Part shown: positions 17,202-25,599 of the stretch, one piece after another
Layout: the number at the start of each line of letters is the position of its first letter
Position numbering within the stretch: the stretch's first letter is position 1
From: Pseudomonas sp. AL03
GTDB taxonomy: Bacteria; Pseudomonadota; Gammaproteobacteria; Pseudomonadales; Pseudomonadaceae
Assembly (NCBI RefSeq): GCF_029960815.1
Contig: NZ_JASBRE010000043.1
Location: forward strand, 1-33,365
DNA: 33,365 bases
Reading direction: 5' to 3'
The notes under the pieces: model-generated
Database searches by the model: none
Seen by the model: the letters and a program-made list of their open reading frames with translations, nothing else
What the model was told of the DNA's origin: nothing
Program-made: the position numbers and the translations under genes

Positions 17202-18320
17202 TCATGATGGGAACAGGTCCAGTGTGCGCTCAAGCTCTTGAATGTCGATTTTAAAGCCATCGCCCTCTGGCGCTCCGACCACAAAGCCAAAATTCTGGTG
17301 GTCGCGATCCGTCAGGTACTTGAAGTAGCTGACGAAACGGTTCGGTGGCTGCAGTGCCAGCAACGAACCACCCGGCTGCAGTACATTGACACCGTGTACT
17401 AACTGGCTCCCTTCGACCCCCACCACGGTCTGCGCCCCGGCACACGTCGCCACTATGGTCGGGACATCGGTTTTCAAAGGATCGATGATGCGAAACCCCC
17501 TACTCTTGCGCAGATGCTCAGCGAGCTCAATTTCATTGCGCAAAAAGCGCAAGTCACCGTCGCCACCCCGGAGAATGAACACGCCAGGGTGAGACTCATA
17601 GCTCACGTGCGACAGTAGCTTTTCACCCATGGTACGGAAACGTAAATGCCTGCTTCGATTGTTGCTCAGATCGTCGAATAGCACGAGTTCATGAAAAAAC
17701 GCACCGTTCAAGCGAACCGGTTTCATGCCAAACCAGTCCTCATACGCGAGGGCCTGAGTAAATAGGGGAAACCTGGCGGATGGCGCGGTGGTGACCGGGA
17801 CGCCTTCGTCGCAGGCCAACGAATAGGTCGGGCAGTCTTCCATCAACCATGTGCCAAACCATGTATTTCCATTTTGCGTACAGTAGACGGCCCCGCGCTC
17901 GATCTCGTTTTCCACGAGAATTCGCGGAAACATACCCGGTTTGAGAGACAACCACAGACTTGCATTGTCCTTGTAGAGCGCGCCATCGATCAGCCAGACA
18001 TCCTTGACCAAGTAGCCACGTGTCGGGCCTTGTACCACGTCACCCAGCCCTTCCATGGTGCGAGCGGGATGCTCGTAAGGATAAAAGCGCTTCGCCTCCC
18101 ATCCTGTCACACGTTCCATTTGACCAGGCAGGAAGATAGCCGGCGGCGAATGCGATATCCCACCCGGCGCAATATCCCAGCTTTTCACCGCCAGGCTTTT
18201 CAAGTTGATCTCCGCCTTCCGTGCCAGTCTTTTTCTCGCCATATTCCTGTAGGCGGCAAGGGTCCATTTTTTTCGATTGCCAGCAGTCGCAGTGCTTATT
18301 TCCGAGACATCGCTTTCCAT
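17202..18320 (-). CDS. GT61-family (DUF563) glycosyltransferase
   Basis: 372 residues, no signal peptide. The C-terminal half (about 180-350) shows the GT61 pattern: GVFILRGGDGDLRFLRNEIEL, then an ...IIDPLKTDVPTIVATCAGAQ segment, then VVGVEGSQLVHGVNVLQPGG, which corresponds to the family's conserved Gly-Ser segment. GT61 enzymes transfer sugars to glycans, mostly in capsule, LPS or exopolysaccharide synthesis. ATG 18320 has GGGAGG seven bases upstream. It is preceded by a FemAB-like GNAT gene by 71 bp on the same strand, and the two look like one cassette. No other polysaccharide genes are near, so the glycan is unknown. Confidence 0.8.
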   Translation of the reverse strand: MESDVSEISTATAGNRKKWTLAAYRNMARKRLARKAEINLKSLAVKSWDIAPGGISHSPPAIFLPGQMERVTGWEAKRFYPYEHPARTMEGLGDVVQGPTRGYLVKDVWLIDGALYKDNASLWLSLKPGMFPRILVENEIERGAVYCTQNGNTWFGTWLMEDCPTYSLACDEGVPVTTAPSARFPLFTQALAYEDWFGMKPVRLNGAFFHELVLFDDLSNNRSRHLRFRTMGEKLLSHVSYESHPGVFILRGGDGDLRFLRNEIELAEHLRKSRGFRIIDPLKTDVPTIVATCAGAQTVVGVEGSQLVHGVNVLQPGGSLLALQPPNRFVSYFKYLTDRDHQNFGFVVGAPEGDGFKIDIQELERTLDLFPS

Positions 18321-18391
18321 GAAAAGTCCTCCCTGCGGGACAGGGTCAATAGTCAGGCGCGAAGCGCTGTAATTTCAGTTCTGAAAATGGC

Positions 18392-19546
18392 TCAGCTGGA
18401 GGCAATCCTTTGCATGATGGGTGGGGTCTGCAGACTGGCATAGCGACTGCGCAAGGTTTCGAGGAACTGTTCGCCAGAGCTCTGTGCGCAATAGAGATAA
18501 ATTTTGTGCAGCCCGCCAAAGACCATTTCATGATAGCGGCTGGCGACCTCCTCATCGCTTGGCCCGTCCGGTAAGCCAAGGTGGAGGGTCATTTCCTTCC
18601 CTTCGACAGCGAATAGCGGCGTGTCCCAGAGGAATTTGGCTGTACCTGTCTTGGGCAGCCGGACAAACATATAAGCGTGGTTTCCCAAGGAATCAATATC
18701 ACCGCCGCGCCTTCTTTTCCATTTCAGAAGTCCGTCATCCGGCCGTGCCACGCAAAGACCGATGTCGTAATAATCGAAGCCATTATCGATCGCCCATTCA
18801 AGCGCCATGAAAGTGGTGATCGAATTGACTTCGCGCAGTCTTTTGGCATCTGAAAAAATCGCCTCGGTATAGCCGAAACGTAGTGTGCTCCAGTAGCGCT
18901 TTGCGCCCCGGGTTATTACGCAGCCAAGGTGGCACGCAACAACTTCGTCCTCCAGCATAATCAAGTCGAGCCGGCCCACAGTCTTGGCTATCCTCAACAC
19001 CTCCTGCGTGGCAAATTGCGCAGCGTGGGTGCCTTGCCTTGCCGTGGCATAAGGTCGAAGCATTTCCCTGTCTGCCTTTTCAATGTCTTCATCCTGCAGC
19101 GTCTGAATCATTCGGTAGCGCGGTCGGTTCTTGCGTATATTTCGCCGCAACTCGCTATCGTATTTTGTGGTGATCTCCTCGATGGAACGCCCCAGTGGTA
19201 CGACGGCACTCAGATACAAGGGTACATACAAGGCCCCCGAGGTCGGCATTTCACTGACCACTACCACATGATTCGACGCGGCAGGTTCCGCTTCGCCGTC
19301 GGCCATAGGGGTATTCCCTTGGGACTTCCCCCCAATGAGAAGCTTCGCCATCTCCCGCTGCTTTTTCCTTCCGATATAGAGGAATTCGTAAGGACTTTCG
19401 CTCTGCAGTCTGAACCTGACTATCTCCCAGCGCCAGAAACACGCACGTCCAAGGATGTCTCGCAACCAATTTGAAGTATTTCTTATCTCATACCGCATCG
19501 AAGGAGAAATGAGTTTTCGGATAACTGCCGCCAAGTTCCCTTTCAT
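18392..19546 (-). CDS. FemAB/BioF2-like GNAT acyltransferase
   Basis: 384 residues. The centre (about 125-290) fits the Acetyltransf_6 (FemAB-like) type: YDSELRRNIRKNRPRY near the start of the domain, then LIMLEDEVVACHLGCVITRGAKRYWS and the conserved end FMALEWAIDNGFDYYDIGL followed by LLKWKRRRGGD. Proteins of this type attach amino acids or acyl groups to sugar or lipid carriers in surface-polymer pathways. It is first in a two-gene unit with the GT61 glycosyltransferase, so decoration of a glycan precursor is a reasonable inference. The base composition looks lower in GC than the flanking genes, suggesting acquisition. Confidence 0.75.
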   Translation of the reverse strand: MKGNLAAVIRKLISPSMRYEIRNTSNWLRDILGRACFWRWEIVRFRLQSESPYEFLYIGRKKQREMAKLLIGGKSQGNTPMADGEAEPAASNHVVVVSEMPTSGALYVPLYLSAVVPLGRSIEEITTKYDSELRRNIRKNRPRYRMIQTLQDEDIEKADREMLRPYATARQGTHAAQFATQEVLRIAKTVGRLDLIMLEDEVVACHLGCVITRGAKRYWSTLRFGYTEAIFSDAKRLREVNSITTFMALEWAIDNGFDYYDIGLCVARPDDGLLKWKRRRGGDIDSLGNHAYMFVRLPKTGTAKFLWDTPLFAVEGKEMTLHLGLPDGPSDEEVASRYHEMVFGGLHKIYLYCAQSSGEQFLETLRSRYASLQTPPIMQRIASS

Positions 19547-19869
19547 TTCTTCGTCATCCTTCGAGTTTTCTGGTGGTAGATCAGAAAACGATCCACGCGG
19601 AACTTCAAGAGGCGGGCTTAAACCTTATTATGAAAGACATATTTGATGAGGCGATGCTCTGATGTTCCGTAACAGTAAAGATACGAGGCAGAGGCTTTGC
19701 AAGCGACGTACGGAGGGCATCAGTCGTATATTTTATGACGAAATATTTCCTATCAGAGCCGGTCGAGCTGGGGCTCCATGTTGAAACGTGAGCGAGCACC
19801 CTGCTGGTTCCGACCTGATTTTCTACCGTGACGATGGAGCTGATGATTCAGCAGTGGAGGCCACTTCAG
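19547..19869. other. Non-coding stretch upstream of the GNAT-GT61 cassette
   Basis: AT-rich sequence with no convincing gene. It must contain the promoter of the minus-strand cassette. A 64-residue open frame (19605-19799, minus) has no recognisable motif and no good ribosome binding site, and was not accepted. Confidence 0.4.
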
Positions 19870-20001
19870 TTAATCGAGAATGTCGGGGTTGCTGGTGTCG
19901 CCCGCGTGAATGATCCGTTCACAACCCTGCAGGGCATCTACGCTTGGGGACACGAGATCCAGACCATCACCCCTCTGCTCTGCCCATTTGCGGTTGATTG
20001 C
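19870..20001 (-). pseudogene. Remnant of a YfcE-like metallophosphoesterase
   Basis: On the minus strand a 44-codon open stretch, ending with TAA at 19870-19872, contains VDALQGCERIIHAGDTSNPDILD. This matches the early part of YfcE-type phosphodiesterases, where ALxGxDxxIHAGDIGxPxIL follows the first metal motif. The preceding metal motif (DTHG) is gone, and the rest of the protein beyond the stop cannot be found in the next 320 bp. There is no start codon with a ribosome binding site. I infer a deletion that removed most of the gene, perhaps when the adjacent GNAT-GT61 cassette arrived. Confidence 0.6.
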
Positions 20002-20098
20002 AGTTAAAAAATCGAGTCATTAAGGCGTATAACCTTTCAAGTGAATTGCGAACTGCACGCCGCTAGCGCATGGCTTACACCACACACGGGGTAGCGAC

Positions 20099-21724
20099 AT
20101 GACCACAGCACACATCCTTGGCAACCTGTTTCCCGACTCCACCGACATACCGGAAAAATACCGCCTCGACGGCCAGACCGAACAGCGTGAATACCTGGTC
20201 GACGGCGAGCTGAAAACCTGGTCCGGGCCCCTCGCCCAAGTCCGCAGCCCGGTGTACCTGACCGGTGAAAATGGCGATGAACAAGTGATTCTTGGCAGCA
20301 CGCCACTGCTCGATGCCGACACTGCATTGACCGCCCTCGACGCCGCCGTCCGCGCCTATGACCGAGGCCAGGGTTTATGGCCGACGATGCGCGTGGCCGA
20401 GCGCATCCAGCACGTCGAAGCCTTCCTGGGGCGCATGCGTGAACAGCGCGAAGCCGTGGTCAAGCTGCTGATGTGGGAAATCGGCAAGAACCTCAAGGAC
20501 TCGGAAAAAGAGTTCGACCGCACCTGCGACTACATCGTCGACACCATCAACGCGCTCAAGGAGCTCGACCGCCGCTCCAGCCGCTTCGAACTGGAACAGG
20601 ACACCCTCGGCCAGATCCGCCGCGTGCCGCTGGGTGTGGCGTTGTGCATGGGACCTTACAACTACCCGCTGAACGAAACCTTCACCACGCTGATCCCGGC
20701 GCTGATCATGGGCAATACCGTGGTGTTCAAACCGGCCAAGCTGGGCGTGCTGTTGATTCGTCCGCTGCTGGAAGCATTTCGCGACAGCTTCCCGGCCGGG
20801 GTGATCAATGTGATCTACGGCAGTGGCCGCGAGACCGTCAGCGCGCTGATGGCCAGCGGCAAGATTGATATCTTTGCATTCATTGGCACCAACAAGGCCG
20901 CCAGCGACCTGAAAAAACTCCATCCAAAACCGCACCGCTTGCGCGCGGCGTTGGGCCTGGACGCGAAAAACCCCGGCATCGTGCTGCCGGAGGTGGATCT
21001 GGACAACGCGGTCAGCGAAGCGCTCACCGGCTCACTGTCGTTCAATGGTCAGCGCTGCACCGCGCTGAAAATCCTCTTCGTCCATGAAGACGTAGTCGAC
21101 GCTTTCATCGAGAAATTCAACGCCAAACTCGCCAGTCTCAAACCCGGCATGCCGTGGGACAGCGGCGTGGCGCTGACACCCTTGCCGGAAGCGAGCAAGG
21201 TCGATTACCTGCACTCGCTGGTCGCGGATGCCGTCGGCAAAGGCGCCACCGTGGTCAACCCCAACGGCGGTGAAGCCCGCGCTTCGTTCTTCTACCCCGC
21301 CGTGCTGTACCCGGTGACGCCGCAGATGCGCATCTATCAGGAAGAACAGTTCGGCCCGGTCGTCCCGATCGTGCCTTACCGGCATCTGGACACGGTGATC
21401 GATTACGTCCTGGAATCGGACTTCGGCCAGCAGCTGAGTATCTTCGGCACCAACCCGGTGGCGGTCGGCCGACTGGTGGACACCTTCGCCAACCAGGTCG
21501 GGCGGATCAACCTCAACGCCCAGTGCCAGCGCGGCCCGGATACCTTCCCGTTCAACGGCCGCAAGAACTCCGCCGAAGGCACGCTGTCGGTGCATGATGC
21601 GCTGCGGGTGTTTTCGATCCGCACACTGGTGGCGACCAAGTTCCAGGAAACCAACAAAGAACTCATCAGCGAGATCATCAGCGGACGCAGTTCGAGTTTC
21701 CTGACCACCGATTACATCTTCTGA
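20099..21724 (+). CDS. GapN-like NADP-dependent aldehyde dehydrogenase (non-phosphorylating glyceraldehyde-3-phosphate dehydrogenase family)
   Basis: 541 residues of ALDH fold. Cofactor-binding MGPYNYPLNETF (the PWN-like motif) and NTVVFKPAK are present, and the nucleophile is Cys320 in FNGQRCTALK. The usual ALDH general base, the Glu of the ELGGK motif 34 residues before the Cys, falls on Gly286 here (LGLDAKNP). The family is normally described as oxidising glyceraldehyde 3-phosphate with NADP+ directly to 3-phosphoglycerate. With the Glu gone, either another residue takes over or the chemistry differs. GGGGTAG precedes ATG 20099. The FUSC gene starts 11 bp after the stop, so both are probably one operon. 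Confidence 0.85.
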   Translation: MTTAHILGNLFPDSTDIPEKYRLDGQTEQREYLVDGELKTWSGPLAQVRSPVYLTGENGDEQVILGSTPLLDADTALTALDAAVRAYDRGQGLWPTMRVAERIQHVEAFLGRMREQREAVVKLLMWEIGKNLKDSEKEFDRTCDYIVDTINALKELDRRSSRFELEQDTLGQIRRVPLGVALCMGPYNYPLNETFTTLIPALIMGNTVVFKPAKLGVLLIRPLLEAFRDSFPAGVINVIYGSGRETVSALMASGKIDIFAFIGTNKAASDLKKLHPKPHRLRAALGLDAKNPGIVLPEVDLDNAVSEALTGSLSFNGQRCTALKILFVHEDVVDAFIEKFNAKLASLKPGMPWDSGVALTPLPEASKVDYLHSLVADAVGKGATVVNPNGGEARASFFYPAVLYPVTPQMRIYQEEQFGPVVPIVPYRHLDTVIDYVLESDFGQQLSIFGTNPVAVGRLVDTFANQVGRINLNAQCQRGPDTFPFNGRKNSAEGTLSVHDALRVFSIRTLVATKFQETNKELISEIISGRSSSFLTTDYIF

Positions 21725-21735
21725 GGAGACCGAGC

Positions 21736-22812
21736 CTGAGCACATTCAGAGCCAATCGACTGCCACCGCTATTGCGCCGACTGCTGCGTCCATTGCTGGA
21801 CCCGTATCGGCGCTATCGCCACGCCAGAGTGATCCACGCGGTGCGCGTGTCGCTGGGGTTGCTGGCAACAATCCTGCTGACCACCGGCATCCACCTGCCC
21901 CACGGTGAGTGGGCGTCGGTGACGATGCTGGTGGTGATTGGCGGTTTGCAGCATCACGGCAACATCGGCAAAAAAGCCGCCGAGCGCGCCATCGGCACCT
22001 TGATCGGAGCCGGCGTCGGCTTGCTGCTGGTGGCGCAACAGGCCTGGCTCGGAATGCCGTGGCTGACCTATTTCGCGATGGCGGTGGTCTGTGGGGTCTT
22101 CTCATACCACGCCATTGGCAAGGGCGGTTACACCGCGTTGCTCTCGGCGATTACCGTGTTTATCGTCGCGGGGCATGGCGACAATCCAATCACCGACGGG
22201 TTGTGGCGTGGTGTGGACATCCTGATCGGCATCGCCCTGGCCCTGGCATTTTCGTTCGCCCTGCCGCTCTACGCAGTTTATTCCTGGCGCTATAACCTGG
22301 CCGATGCATTACGCGACTGTGCAACGATCTACGGGCGCATCATCAATGGCCAGTCGGTCACCGATGACGAACACCATAAGCTCGTGGGCCGCCTCAACAC
22401 GGTGATGGTGCAACTGCGCTCATTGATGCCGTCGGTGTCCAAGGAAGTGCGGATCTCCATGACTGAACTCGATGCCATTCAGCGCCACTTGCGAATGTGT
22501 GTCAGCACCCTGGAAATCCTCGGCAACATCCGACCGGATGCCAGTGACGCGGACGCCATGGCCCATTTGCAATCGGCTTTGAAAGCCGAACATCGGTTGA
22601 TCCGGGTGCAACTGATCGGTATGGCCCGGGCGCTGAAATCCGGTGCGTCCCAGCGGATTAATCGGCCTGTCGAACTGCCATCGGATTCAAGACTGGCCGC
22701 ACCGGTTTACAGTCCTCTGGATGGTTACCGGTTATTGGTCCGACAGTTGGCCAGCAACATCGGCGAGATGCGCCAGCGACTGGCCAAGACTGCGCCGCGA
22801 TGGAACATCTGA
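21736..22812 (+). CDS. FUSC-family membrane protein, apparently initiated at CTG
   Basis: 358 residues. The N-terminal half contains about six membrane helices with the FUSC hallmark LPHGEWASVTMLVVIGGLQHHGNIGKKAAERAIGT region (about residues 55-90), similar to aromatic-acid efflux and YccS/AaeB-like proteins. The C-terminal half (about 180-350) is soluble and helical. There is no ATG near the start. CTG at 21736 (reading STFRANRLPP next) stands seven bases after GAGGAG, a near-perfect Shine-Dalgarno, whereas the TTG at 21772 that automatic callers would take has none. So initiation at CTG, or a recent ATG-to-CTG change, is likely. It is tightly coupled to the upstream dehydrogenase gene. Confidence 0.8.
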   Translation: MSTFRANRLPPLLRRLLRPLLDPYRRYRHARVIHAVRVSLGLLATILLTTGIHLPHGEWASVTMLVVIGGLQHHGNIGKKAAERAIGTLIGAGVGLLLVAQQAWLGMPWLTYFAMAVVCGVFSYHAIGKGGYTALLSAITVFIVAGHGDNPITDGLWRGVDILIGIALALAFSFALPLYAVYSWRYNLADALRDCATIYGRIINGQSVTDDEHHKLVGRLNTVMVQLRSLMPSVSKEVRISMTELDAIQRHLRMCVSTLEILGNIRPDASDADAMAHLQSALKAEHRLIRVQLIGMARALKSGASQRINRPVELPSDSRLAAPVYSPLDGYRLLVRQLASNIGEMRQRLAKTAPRWNI

Positions 22813-22819
22813 CGCCGGT

Positions 22820-23713
22820 TTATTGCGTTGCCGCTCGACGAAACTTTAGGCTCCAGCCTTGTTGCATGCCGGCAGCGGCCAACAGAATCGCGGCGACACC
22901 GATCCATTGCAGCGGCTCCAGGCGATGGCCGAAAGCGAACCAGTCGACGAAAATCGCCGCAATCGGGTAGATGAATGACAGCGCACCGGTCAGCGCCGTC
23001 GGTAGTTTTTGAATCGCGCCGTAGAGCAGCACGTACATCACGCCGGTGTGGACGATGCCCAGGGTTACCAGACTCGCCCACGCGCTCGGCGCTTGCGGCA
23101 CTGCCGAAAAGTGCGCGAATGGCGCCAATAACAGCACGCCGGTGAGCACCTGAATCAACGCGATCAGATGCGGCGGTGTGCCGGTCAGGCGTTTGATGAT
23201 CAACGCGGCAATCGCGTAAAGGAATGCCGCCCCCAGCGCCAGAGCGATGCCCATCAGGTAATCATTGCCGCTCTCGCCCTGCCCGCCATGAGCGCTGACA
23301 ATCGCCAGCATCCCGAGAAACGAGATGCCTAGCCAGAACAGTTTCTGTAGGGTGATTTTCTCGTTGAGGAACAACGCGGCCAACCCCACCAGCATGAACG
23401 GTTGAACGTTGTATACCGCCGTGCCGATGGCAATCGAGGCACGGGAGTAAGAAGCAAACAACAGCACCCAGTTGCCGACAATCGCCACGCCGCTGAGCAC
23501 GGCGAGCAAGAACGTGGTGCGAGTCAAAATGCCCGGGCGCAGGAAGCCGAATGCCGCGCAGATCAGCAACAACGTGCCGGCGCCGAACACGCAGCGCCAG
23601 AACACCACGTCCAGCACCGGTTGCCCGGACACCAGCACGAACCAGCCGATGGTCCCGGAAATCAACATGGCGGCGGTCATTTCGAATGACCCGTGACGTA
23701 CTGTTTTGTCCAT
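22820..23713 (-). CDS. EamA-family exporter paired with an Lrp-type regulator
   Basis: 297 residues with about ten membrane helices and two EamA repeats (about 10-135 and 150-285). AALFLNEKITLQKLFWLG closes the first repeat and FIYPIAAIFVDWFAFGHRL lies in the second. The start is ATG 23713, seven bases after AGGAG; an overlapping ATG at 23716 is closer. The longer open frame reaching 23869 would overlap the divergent gene and is unlikely. The divergent Lrp/AsnC-type regulator suggests that it exports amino acids. Convergent with the FUSC gene, with only 7 bp between stops. Confidence 0.85.
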   Translation of the reverse strand: MDKTVRHGSFEMTAAMLISGTIGWFVLVSGQPVLDVVFWRCVFGAGTLLLICAAFGFLRPGILTRTTFLLAVLSGVAIVGNWVLLFASYSRASIAIGTAVYNVQPFMLVGLAALFLNEKITLQKLFWLGISFLGMLAIVSAHGGQGESGNDYLMGIALALGAAFLYAIAALIIKRLTGTPPHLIALIQVLTGVLLLAPFAHFSAVPQAPSAWASLVTLGIVHTGVMYVLLYGAIQKLPTALTGALSFIYPIAAIFVDWFAFGHRLEPLQWIGVAAILLAAAGMQQGWSLKFRRAATQ

Positions 23714-23848
23714 CATAAGACTCCTGTGTTTGAGCCCAAAGTATGCCAATCCGCCGGGGGGGTTCTCCAGCGCAAAAAGCAGGCTAAACTCGGCATCTGC
23801 CTTTTTTATCAAGGTGGTTTGAATCAATTGCCTAACAGGGGTTTCGCC
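23714..23848. promoter_or_regulatory. Divergent promoter region of exporter and Lrp-type regulator
   Basis: The 135-bp space between the exporter and the regulator. It is expected to hold both promoters and the Lrp-type operator. It contains a run of seven G (about 23756-23762) and AT-rich tracts, but no clear palindrome was identified. Confidence 0.35.
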
Positions 23849-24286
23849 ATGACCGACGATATCGACCAAGTGCTGATCACGGCCTTGATGGAAGACTCAC
23901 GCCGCTCGCTCAAGGCCCTGGCGCAAATCAGCGGCCTGTCCTCGCCCAGCGTCGCCGAGCGCCTGCGCCGCCTCGAAGAGCGTGGTGTGCTTAAAGGCTA
24001 TACCGTCGAGATCGACCCAAAATGCTTCGGTTATCAACTTCAGGCGATCATCCGCATTCGGCCGCTGCCGGGCCAGTTGCAGGAAGTGGAGCGGCAGATC
24101 CAGGCCATCCCTGAATTCACCGAGTGCGACAAGGTTACTGGCGACGACTGTTTCATCGCCCGTCTGCATGTGCGTTCGATGGAGCAACTGGACACCCTGC
24201 TCGACCGCCTCAACACCCACGCCGAAACCAACACGGCGATCGTCAAGAAAACCCCGGTCAAACGCCGGTTGCCACCGATGGCGTGA
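23849..24286 (+). CDS. Lrp/AsnC-family transcriptional regulator
   Basis: 145 residues, the normal length. An N-terminal helix-turn-helix (about 5-60, with ALAQISGLSSPSVAERLRRLEERGVLKGY) is joined to an RAM ligand-binding domain (about 65-140, with CDKVTGDDCFIARLHV). Such proteins respond to amino acids and often regulate a neighbouring exporter, here the divergent EamA gene. ATG 23849 has AGGGG eight bases upstream. A strong terminator follows 30 bp after the stop. Confidence 0.92.
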   Translation: MTDDIDQVLITALMEDSRRSLKALAQISGLSSPSVAERLRRLEERGVLKGYTVEIDPKCFGYQLQAIIRIRPLPGQLQEVERQIQAIPEFTECDKVTGDDCFIARLHVRSMEQLDTLLDRLNTHAETNTAIVKKTPVKRRLPPMA

Positions 24287-24310
24287 GCCTTTACTCAAAT
24301 TGCAGACAAG

Positions 24311-24336
24311 AAAAAACCCGCCGAAGCGGGTTTTTT
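24311..24336. terminator. Bidirectional intrinsic terminator
   Basis: AAAAAACCCGC (24311-24321), loop CGAA, then GCGGGTTTTTT (24326-24336). It separates the convergent Lrp and Bax-inhibitor-1 genes and has A/T tracts on both sides, so it serves both. Confidence 0.9.
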
Positions 24337-24351
24337 CCTCAAGGCAGACGA

Positions 24352-25023
24352 TTAGTCATCGCGGCTCATGATACCGAACAGCTGCAACAAGCTGATGAAC
24401 AGGTTGTAAATCGATACATACAGGCTGATGGTCGCCATGATGTAGTTGCGCTCGCCGCCGTGAATGATGGCGCTGGTCTGGAACAGAATGCAGACCGAGG
24501 AGAACAGCACGAAACCTGCGCTGATCGCCAGTTGCAGACCGCTGATCTGGAAGAAGAAGCTGGCAACTACCGCGCCCAGCAACACGAAGAAACCCGCAGT
24601 GATGAAACCACTGAGGAAACTCATGTCCTTGCGGGAGATCAGCACATAGGCCGACAGACCACCGAACACCAGCGCAGTCATTGCGAATGCCGAACTGACC
24701 ACCTCGGCGCCGCCCTGCATACCCAGGTAACGGTTGAGGATCGGGCCGAGCAGGAAACCCATGAAACCGGTCAGGGCAAATGCCGACACGAGGCCCCAGG
24801 CAGAATCACGGAGTTTGTTGGTGAGGAAGAAAAGGCCGTAGAAACCGATCAGCACCACAAAAATATTCGGGTAGCCGACACGCATCTGCTGAGCGACAAA
24901 CGCCATCACGCCGCTGAATGCGAGGGTGAGAGCGAGTAAGCCGTAAGTGTTGCGCAGGACGCGGCTAACCTCTAGCTGCTCAACCTGCACGCTGTTATTA
25001 ACTGCGTAATCCTGTTCGCGCAT
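24352..25023 (-). CDS. Bax-inhibitor-1/YccA-family inner-membrane protein
   Basis: 223 residues with seven predicted membrane helices, the typical BI-1 (UPF0005) pattern with a charged cytoplasmic N-terminus (REQDYAVNNSVQVEQLEV) and Asp residues near the C-terminus (SRDD). E. coli YccA is an FtsH substrate and modulator; others act as pH-sensitive calcium leak channels. Its role in Pseudomonas is not established. ATG 25023 stands seven bases after AGGAG. The gene ends 15 bp from a strong terminator. Confidence 0.9.
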   Translation of the reverse strand: MREQDYAVNNSVQVEQLEVSRVLRNTYGLLALTLAFSGVMAFVAQQMRVGYPNIFVVLIGFYGLFFLTNKLRDSAWGLVSAFALTGFMGFLLGPILNRYLGMQGGAEVVSSAFAMTALVFGGLSAYVLISRKDMSFLSGFITAGFFVLLGAVVASFFFQISGLQLAISAGFVLFSSVCILFQTSAIIHGGERNYIMATISLYVSIYNLFISLLQLFGIMSRDD

Positions 25024-25100
25024 GGCGACACTCCTGTTGGTTTGAAACGTTCAGTCGCAAAGATCATAACAGACGCTCTGTAACAAGCTACGCAGAGAGT

Positions 25101-25128
25101 TTGACAGTGTGTTTCATTCAGGTATTAT
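25101..25128 (+). promoter_or_regulatory. Sigma-70 promoter of tRNA-Ser
   Basis: A perfect -35 TTGACA (25101-25106), a 16-bp spacer and a -10 TATTAT (25123-25128). The -10 is 18 bp before the tRNA 5' end, leaving a short leader. Confidence 0.85.
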
Positions 25129-25146
25129 GGCGCCCGCAACGCAAAC

Positions 25147-25234
25147 GGAGGTGTGGCCGAGTGGTTTAAGGCAACGGTCTTGAAAACCGTCGACTGTAAC
25201 AGGTCCATGAGTTCGAATCCCATCGCCTCCGCCA
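25147..25234 (+). tRNA. tRNA-Ser (anticodon UGA)
   Basis: 88 bases including the encoded CCA (25232-25234). The acceptor stem pairs GGAGGTG (25147-25153) with CGCCTCC (25224-25230). The anticodon stem ACGGT/ACCGT (25174-25178/25186-25190) encloses the loop CTTGAAA with anticodon TGA at 25181-25183, which reads UCA-type serine codons. The long variable arm expected of a class II tRNA is present between 25191 and 25208. The TTCGAAT T-loop is intact. Confidence 0.97.
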
Positions 25235-25242
25235 TCTTTATA

Positions 25243-25277
25243 CGACAAAGCCCTGATAATTCAGGGCTTTGTCGTTT
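25243..25277 (+). terminator. Intrinsic terminator of tRNA-Ser
   Basis: CGACAAAGCCCTGA (25243-25256), loop TAAT, then TCAGGGCTTTGTCG (25261-25274), a perfect 14-bp stem followed by TTT. It starts 9 bp after the tRNA. Confidence 0.85.
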
Positions 25278-25599
25278 CTGGCTTCTGTAAAAACCCACCA
25301 GCCATACCTTGACCCTTGGTTTTCCGTTGTTATACGTGGCTGGCATCTTTTGCGGTGGTTAGTGGGCAACCGCGACGAAGGATCCGGCAATGGAGGTGGT
25401 CATCACGGCGGCAGTAGCCGGAGCAGTGGTCACATCGCCCGCCCCCACAGTGATGGGCATTGCAAAAGGCGTAACTCAGGATATTCATCTTCTGGACGCT
25501 CTGGCATCCACACCAAATCCCTATGTTGTTAATGGTGCCCAAAGTAGGGGAAACGCTCCGCGCGTTAATCAAAAAAAATCTAACAAGGGAAATCCAACC
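25278..25599. other. Spacer downstream of tRNA-Ser without a supported gene
   Basis: An open frame starts at 25390 and runs into the small ORF below. Its N-terminal part has no motif and no convincing ribosome binding site, so only the part from 25600 is listed as a possible gene. No clear repeat or promoter is seen here. Confidence 0.35.

Noticed and set aside
20375..21745. Two long minus-strand frames across the GapN-like gene
   Set aside because: Both are antisense shadows of a clearly real ALDH gene.
24124..24939. 271-codon plus-strand frame spanning the terminator and the BI-1 gene
   Set aside because: It crosses a strong intrinsic terminator and is antisense to a conserved membrane protein; Gln/His/Glu-rich shadow composition.
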